Notes under the pieces: model-generated | Told to the model about the DNA's origin: nothing | What the model saw: only the letters and a program-made list of their open reading frames with translations | Database searches by the model: none | NCBI GenBank assembly: GCA_029240475.1 | Contig: JAREAF010000231.1 | Location: 1 to 5,705 of the forward strand | Direction: 5' to 3' | From: Rhodospirillales bacterium | GTDB taxonomy: Bacteria > Pseudomonadota > Alphaproteobacteria > JAREAF01 | Length of the DNA stretch: 5,705 bases | Part shown: positions 1-4,002 of the stretch, piece by piece | Numbering within the stretch: the stretch's first letter is position 1 | Layout: each line of letters begins with the position of its first letter | Made by a program: the position numbers and the translations under genes

Positions 1-98
1 CGCAACCCCAACCAATCCCGCGGATCGCGCCCCAGGCGCCACCCGGCACCGCGCCCTGAAAGCAGACCCCCCTGACCCTCATGAATGATCCGGGCTAG

Positions 99-527
99 CT
101 AGCGTGTTTGTAGCACAGGATCGCCCGATCTGTTCACCGCTTTGATGTCCGGACGGTTCTGTTCAGCCGCCGCGTTCAGCCGGGTCGCTATCTTGAGCAG
201 GGCGATTGTCCACCGCTGCCACGCCGTGGTGCGGCCGATGCCGAGCCGGCGGGTGATCCACTTCCACGGCATGCCGTCTGCCCGCAGCCAGACCAGCCGC
301 CGCTCCTCCGGGTCCAGCCAGCACAACCATCCAAGCGCCTCGTCCATCCGGTCGATCGCCTCGGGCGGCGGCGCCGAGCCCCGCGCGCCTGCGCATCGCG
401 CTCCAATCATTGTCGGCCACAGGTCATAGAACCCGCGCAACCGGTCATCGGGCAGCCGCGCGAGCACGTCGACCGCCTCCTCGAGCCGCTTGCCAACCAG
501 CTTCGGACTCCAGTTATCCTCGATCAT
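99..527 (-). CDS. DUF6362-like helix-turn-helix protein
   Basis: A 142-residue protein resembling the DUF6362 family of alphaproteobacterial prophages and islands. Near the N-terminus is WSPKLVGKRLEEAVDVLARLP (about 6-26), then a YDLWP motif (34-38), a region rich in conserved Trp (LGWLCWLDPEERRLVWLRADG, about 65-85), and a helix-turn-helix of sigma-region-4 type, MPWKWITRRLGIGRTTAWQRW (about 86-106). The tail after about 120 is polar and variable. DNA binding is inferred; in related elements such genes sit near replication or packaging genes, so it may be a regulator or small DNA-recognition subunit. The start is fixed by the ATGA overlap with the topoisomerase A-like gene and by the family-typical WTPELV-like opening soon after the Met; no good independent ribosome site is seen, consistent with coupled translation. 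It ends in TAG inside the palindrome GCTAGCTAGC (94-103). It is the last gene of the operon that can be supported. Confidence 0.8.
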   Translation of the reverse strand: MIEDNWSPKLVGKRLEEAVDVLARLPDDRLRGFYDLWPTMIGARCAGARGSAPPPEAIDRMDEALGWLCWLDPEERRLVWLRADGMPWKWITRRLGIGRTTAWQRWTIALLKIATRLNAAAEQNRPDIKAVNRSGDPVLQTR

Positions 528-1786
528 GCCTCGGCGTCACTATCGAGCCTGCCGGAGCGGCGCCCGCTCGAATGCTCCAAGACCAGCTGCCAGACTAACT
601 CGTCCCACGAGCGGGCGGGGTCGGCGCGCATCCCATCCGCCACGCGCGACGCGAGATCGTCGGGGGCGGGCGCGTCGGCAGCGTGTTGCCTGGCCTCCTC
701 GATCGCGCCGCGCAGCCGGAAAGCAATGTAGTCGGACGCGATGCCCCGGCGGTAGGCCAGGGTCAGGGAGTCATTGTCGGGCAGCACCTTCGTGATGCCA
801 TGCTGCCCGAGCTTGCGCTCGATCCAGGCAACAAAATCCGCGCTGGCGAAGGCGTTCAGCTCGACTCGCCGGGTGCGCATGAACGCGATCTCCTCTGCGG
901 TGGCGCCGTTCTCCCGCAGGTTCGGCGCGGGATCGGACCTATGGACGACATCCTCCGCTTCGAGCTCGCTGTCCTCGACGTCCTCGAGCCGAAGCCCCAG
1001 GTCGACCACCTCGATCCGGTTGCGGAACGCGTACCGCCTGGTATCCCGCCGGAGGGTGCCAAGGATGCTGAACCCGGACTTGTCGAAGTCGTGCAGCACG
1101 AGCAGCGGCACCTGGTGCGCCGCGCACAGCCGGTCGACCAGGAGCCGGCTCGCGGTGACCGACAGACCCTTGGTCGACATGATCGCGAGGTCGTAGCGTT
1201 CGGCGAGATGCACGGCTCGGAAGAGGGGCAGGAAGCCCTCCTTCTCGACGAACAGGATCGCGCCGTAGCGGTGGTCGGGTCCGCAGGTCGGGAAGATCGC
1301 CGGCTCCGGCAGGCCCACCTGCAGCTCAGGCAGCGTGTGCTCAGCGACGTCGCGGAGGTATCGGCGCACCTCGATCGTACCCAGCGCCACGGTGCGCCCG
1401 GTGTGCGGCTCGTGGAAGTGCCCACGGGCGTCGAACACCACGTCCCACTCGGCCGTCGCGCTTGGATGCTCGTTCATGAAGTCCGGCAGGAGCTGCTGCG
1501 TGAAGTACTGATCGTCGAGCGTGCGGCCGGTAAGGCGCTGGATCTCACCGCGCGCGGCATACATGATCTGGCGGGCGTGCGCCGGCAGCGTGCCGCCGCT
1601 GCTCGCCTTGAGGTAGGCCCGCGGCATCACCGACCATGCCGCCTCGCGGATCGTCATCCGGCGAGAGCGCACGAGGGCATCCCGCCGGCGGGAGACGCGC
1701 GAGGCTTCGCGCTCCTCGGCCTTGCGCTGGCGCGCCCAGGCGCCGGTGACGCTGCGGACGACATCGAAGATCGCGGTGCTGTCCAT
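524..1786 (-). CDS. Topoisomerase VI subunit A/Spo11-like DNA-cleaving subunit
   Basis: A 420-residue protein starting 4 bases after the stop of the subunit B-like gene. It opens with a charged, probably helical segment rich in Arg/Glu (about 17-44). The winged-helix (CAP-like) region follows, with ARQIMYAARG at 71-80; by position and context (compare RxIYY in Top6A/Spo11), Y76 is the candidate DNA-cleaving tyrosine. A TOPRIM domain is clear: ILFVEKEG (177-184, acidic E181), STKGLSVTASRLLVDRL (204-220), and HDFDKSG (232-238, D233 and D235 as the DxD metal pair). The C-terminal part includes ERKLGQHGITKVLPDNDSL (about 323-341), like the end of Top6A. Residues beyond about 365 look like a linker and tail. 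All catalytic positions seem present, so an active ATP-dependent type IIB topoisomerase with the preceding gene product is inferred. It could instead be a domesticated nuclease-like relative such as Wadjet JetD, but the adjacent Top6B-like gene favours a topoisomerase pair. Its stop overlaps the next start (ATGA). Confidence 0.87.
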   Translation of the reverse strand: MDSTAIFDVVRSVTGAWARQRKAEEREASRVSRRRDALVRSRRMTIREAAWSVMPRAYLKASSGGTLPAHARQIMYAARGEIQRLTGRTLDDQYFTQQLLPDFMNEHPSATAEWDVVFDARGHFHEPHTGRTVALGTIEVRRYLRDVAEHTLPELQVGLPEPAIFPTCGPDHRYGAILFVEKEGFLPLFRAVHLAERYDLAIMSTKGLSVTASRLLVDRLCAAHQVPLLVLHDFDKSGFSILGTLRRDTRRYAFRNRIEVVDLGLRLEDVEDSELEAEDVVHRSDPAPNLRENGATAEEIAFMRTRRVELNAFASADFVAWIERKLGQHGITKVLPDNDSLTLAYRRGIASDYIAFRLRGAIEEARQHAADAPAPDDLASRVADGMRADPARSWDELVWQLVLEHSSGRRSGRLDSDAEA

Positions 1787-1790
1787 TCGG

Positions 1791-3116
1791 CTACCGCGTC
1801 ATGACCACGGCAGACTTGCCGCGGTCGGTGTATTCCACCCGGGGGCAGGCGAGGTGCAGGAGTACGATCACCGGCTCGTCGCGATCCGCGCGCTGTTGGC
1901 TCAGCACGGTGTCGAGACTCTGGCGGGACGGTCCGACGGCGCGGAACGGGTTGAGGATGCCGGGCGACCAGTTGACGCCGGTGATCAAGCGGCGCGTGGT
2001 GAGATCCGGGCACCAGGCGAACGCGGCTTCGATGACCCAAGGCAGCCCGGCGGTCGTGCTCTTGACCTGCTTGTACTGGAAGGTCGCCATCTCGCACCCG
2101 GCTGCCTCGAGCCGGCATTGCAGGTGATCCTTGCCGATGATGCCCAGCGCCTCGGGCTTGACCGGCCGGGTGCACGCGACCATGGCATCGAGCAGAGCCT
2201 CGACTGCGGACCGATCGATCGTGCGACCGTCGCACAGCCGGGCGAGCGGGGCCCTCTGCAGACCCGTCGCAGCGAGCACCGCCTTCTGCTTCAGGCTACC
2301 GCTCAGGCCGCGGAACTCGGAGACGAACTCGCGGACGGTCCGCTCGCGGCCGAGCTCGACATCGTGTGTGAGGTACGCGGCGATCAGGTGCTCCAGGTGC
2401 TGAGGCGTGTACCAGTGCGGGCAGGTGGGGTCCGACGGCCGCCACTTTGGCCATTCCGGATCGGTCGCGCGAACGGCGGAGCGCTCGCCGAACCAGGTGA
2501 CGGAGAGGGCGAGATGCGGGTTGAGCCAGGTGTAGTCGTCGGCGACTTGTAAGAATCGCTGTTCCGCGTCGGCCAGCATTGAGCCAGCTGACTCGGGCCA
2601 GGCGACCGTGATCGAGGTGCCGATCCTTACATCGTGCTCCTCATGGTGATGGCGGATCAGCGGCGCCTGCCGGAGCGCGTCGACCGCGAACTCGATCTGG
2701 TGGCGGAGACCGCGGGCGCAGATCTCGACGCGGCCGGCCTGGCCATCGAGGACGAACGGCATCGCCAGGATGGTCTTGAGCGCGTTGCCCTGGGCGCCGC
2801 GATCCGGCGCCACATATGCCTCGCGACTGGAGACACGGCTCGAGAAATCGAGGATGTCCGTGACCGTCTCCGGCGGCATGCCGGGACCATTGTCGACCAC
2901 CGTGATCGCGCGCGGCTCGACCCGCACCGCGATCTCGGGAACGATGCCCGCCTCTTCACAGGCGTCGAGCGCATTGTCGAGCAGCTCCTTGAGAACCACC
3001 AACGGCCACGCGTCCGGCTCATGCCCGGTCTGTGCCACCAGCTCCTTGCGACTGCAGAACTCGAGGAGCCGGCTCGTGCGGAACGTCGTGCGCTCCAGGG
3101 TCGAGACTGCTGCCAT
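1791..3116 (-). CDS. Topoisomerase VI subunit B-like GHKL ATPase
   Basis: A 441-residue protein. The start at 3116 is preferred because it forms TGATG with the upstream stop, has GGGAG 8 bases ahead and begins where homology begins; the open frame upstream (to 3722) is out-of-frame overlap of the previous gene. The order matches Top6B. GHKL ATPase: N-box KELLDNALDA (E44 as likely general base, N48 for Mg), G1 box VVDNGPGM (73-80), G2/lid RGAQGNALKT (106-115) resembling the RGQQG lid of topoisomerase VI, and GT at 166-167. Helix-two-turn-helix-like region about 241-335 (EFVSEFRGLSGSLKQKAVL … KPEALGIIG). Transducer about 336-441 with PWVIEAAFAW, VNWSPGILNPFR and a final VEYTDRGKSAV containing the candidate switch lysine K434. 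It should dimerise on ATP binding and gate the A subunit encoded next. At 441 residues it stops right after the transducer core and is shorter than typical archaeal Top6B (over 500). GHKL and Top6B-like assignment are strong; the exact subfamily (VI, VIII or mini) is open. Confidence 0.88.
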   Translation of the reverse strand: MAAVSTLERTTFRTSRLLEFCSRKELVAQTGHEPDAWPLVVLKELLDNALDACEEAGIVPEIAVRVEPRAITVVDNGPGMPPETVTDILDFSSRVSSREAYVAPDRGAQGNALKTILAMPFVLDGQAGRVEICARGLRHQIEFAVDALRQAPLIRHHHEEHDVRIGTSITVAWPESAGSMLADAEQRFLQVADDYTWLNPHLALSVTWFGERSAVRATDPEWPKWRPSDPTCPHWYTPQHLEHLIAAYLTHDVELGRERTVREFVSEFRGLSGSLKQKAVLAATGLQRAPLARLCDGRTIDRSAVEALLDAMVACTRPVKPEALGIIGKDHLQCRLEAAGCEMATFQYKQVKSTTAGLPWVIEAAFAWCPDLTTRRLITGVNWSPGILNPFRAVGPSRQSLDTVLSQQRADRDEPVIVLLHLACPRVEYTDRGKSAVVMTR

Positions 3117-3706
3117 CACGAGAGCTCCCACGCGAGACACCGCTCGGCAGGGTCGAGCGGATCGCGCGGCTGGCGGTAGTAGGTCTGCCGCGCACCAGTC
3201 TGGGTGCGGATCACCGCCTCGGTCGCGGTCAGGGCAGCGAGCTCTTTGCCGCGCAGCAGCAGCACCAAACCCATGCCTTGGATGCGGCCCCAGGGCGCCC
3301 GGCAGTGACATCCGAACAGCTCCCAGGTTGGCCAGCCCAAGGCCGCCGCCTGTGCCGCCCAGCCGCCGAGGAACCGCTCGGCGTCGACGATCAGCTGCTG
3401 CCATGGGCGCTCCGGGTAATTGCGAGGCGGGGGCATACGGCGCAGGCGAGCCACACCCTCGGCCCAAGCCGCAACGGTCTCGTTTGGCGACGTAGCGGCC
3501 ACCGCTGGTTGTGCCGCAGCAGGCTGCTCGAGTCGCGACTGTCGTGCGCGCTGCAGATGATCGATCAAGTCTGTCTTGTGCAGGCGGACTTCCTCGAGGA
3601 GCGCCTGCGGCAGGGGTTTGGCGGCAGACAACCGAAGCCGATCTCCCTGAAGTGCGATCGCGCCCCCGGCCCGCTGCACCGCCTCGATCAGGGGAACGGC
3701 GCTCAT
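3116..3706 (-). CDS. Hypothetical protein with TubC-like N-terminal docking domain
   Basis: A 196-residue protein. Residues 4-51 (IEAVQRAGGAIALQGDRLRL … LHKTDLIDHL) resemble the small TubC N-terminal docking fold: a short helix, a beta hairpin around GDRLRL, then a final helix with the typical HK…L pattern. That module is best known from NRPS/PKS docking but also appears on mobile-element proteins next to replication genes in alphaproteobacteria. An Ala/Gln linker (about 60-75) leads to a C-terminal domain (about 100-196) with WQQLIVDAERFLGGW, GWPTWELFGCHCRAPWGRI and a beta-rich end including TGARQTYYR. I recognise this domain as recurrent in such elements but know no function. The pair C133/H134/C135 is notable, though there is no full zinc site. 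The start is set by the ATGA overlap with the preceding gene, and the stop shares one base with the next start (TGATG). No membrane segment is seen. A protein-protein adaptor role is inferred. Confidence 0.75.
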   Translation of the reverse strand: MSAVPLIEAVQRAGGAIALQGDRLRLSAAKPLPQALLEEVRLHKTDLIDHLQRARQSRLEQPAAAQPAVAATSPNETVAAWAEGVARLRRMPPPRNYPERPWQQLIVDAERFLGGWAAQAAALGWPTWELFGCHCRAPWGRIQGMGLVLLLRGKELAALTATEAVIRTQTGARQTYYRQPRDPLDPAERCLAWELS

Positions 3707-4002
3707 AACTGCGATACCCCATTCGGTCGGGGGTAAGCGGAGTCGATCCGAGTGCGGACCTCTTGCGCAGCAGGATTTGGCTGCTGGACAGTTCCGCTGG
3801 CCCGTTTCTGATAGGCGCTGGCCAGTTTCGGATGGCGGCTGGTCAGTTTCTGGCCAGGCGAGGTGCCGATTTTCGAAGCGTTTTCAGTGCTCTGGCCAGT
3901 TTGGCCGGTTTGGCCAGTTTTCGGAACATAGGTCTCCTTAAGTTGCGCAATTTGTGCAAGCCTGCCCGTGGCTCCCGCACGATCGAGCGTCGGGAGGGTC
4001 AT
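3703..4002 (-). CDS. Small low-complexity Gly-Gln repeat protein, unknown function
   Basis: A 99-residue protein with no domain I recognise. It has a short hydrophobic/Ala-Gln stretch (LAQIAQLKETY, about 15-25), then TGQTGQTGQ at 29-37, a PGQ at 49-51, and a 7-residue-period stretch at 52-70 containing KLTS, KLAS and KRAS, ending in a Pro/Asn/Gln-rich tail. No signal peptide or membrane segment is visible, and it is probably disordered. It looks real because its ATG overlaps the upstream stop (ATGA at 4002-3999), its stop overlaps the downstream start (ATGA at 3706-3703), and GGGAGG lies 7 bases before the ATG (4010-4015). Much of its sequence is encoded by the CTGGCCAGTTT repeat family, so it may exist partly to carry the repeats and keep the downstream genes translated. 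Alternatively it is a flexible adaptor sharing its repeats with the tail of the upstream ATPase. Confidence 0.65.
   Translation of the reverse strand: MTLPTLDRAGATGRLAQIAQLKETYVPKTGQTGQTGQSTENASKIGTSPGQKLTSRHPKLASAYQKRASGTVQQPNPAAQEVRTRIDSAYPRPNGVSQL
3784..3857. repeat. Cluster of five CTGGCCAGTTT-like repeats
   Basis: Five copies on the plus strand begin at 3784 (CTGGACAGTT), 3797 (CTGGCCCGTTT), 3818 (CTGGCCAGTTT), 3839 (CTGGTCAGTTT) and 3850 (CTGGCCAG, abutting the previous one). Three successive copies (3797, 3818, 3839) are exactly 21 bp apart, about two helical turns. They lie inside the small repeat-protein gene. In that gene, the copies at 3797, 3818 and 3839 are read as KxxS, in a different frame from the Gly-Gln reading of 3850. 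Confidence 0.8.
3892..3921. repeat. Tandem 9-bp array, three units of TGGCCAGTT
   Basis: Three units start at 3893, 3902 and 3911 with period 9 (TGGCCAGTT, TGGCCGGTT, TGGCCAGTT). On the minus strand they encode the TGQTGQTGQ stretch of the small protein. The core TGGCCA is self-complementary. The array is nearly the reverse complement of the one at 4068-4094. Confidence 0.85.

Noticed and set aside
27..39. Hairpin GCGCC-CCA-GGCGC downstream of the operon as a terminator
   Set aside because: The stem is only 5 bp and no T-run follows on the minus strand; short GC stems are frequent in such DNA.
1..98. Possible start of another gene at 82 on the minus strand, or end of a convergent gene on the plus strand (stop at 86-88)
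   Set aside because: Both frames are open to the edge but fewer than 30 codons are visible and neither gives a recognisable family or a convincing ribosome site.
1680..1693. Perfect 14-bp palindrome TCCCGCCGGCGGGA
   Set aside because: It lies within Arg-rich coding sequence of the topoisomerase A-like gene, is all GC-biased codons and occurs alone, so chance is a sufficient explanation.
683..1804. Plus-strand open frame of 373 codons opposite the topoisomerase A-like gene
   Set aside because: Its protein is Arg/Glu/Ala-rich with no family pattern, while the opposite strand has clear TOPRIM and Spo11-like motifs; long antisense frames are expected in GC-rich coding DNA. The same applies to the plus-strand frames at 1722-2552, 2634-3179, 2770-3495, 3032-3736 and 3954-4712.
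3117..3722. N-terminal extension of the subunit B-like gene to a start at 3722
   Set aside because: The extra 202 codons are the shadow of the TubC-like gene in another frame; GHKL homology begins just after the ATG at 3116, which is coupled to the upstream stop.
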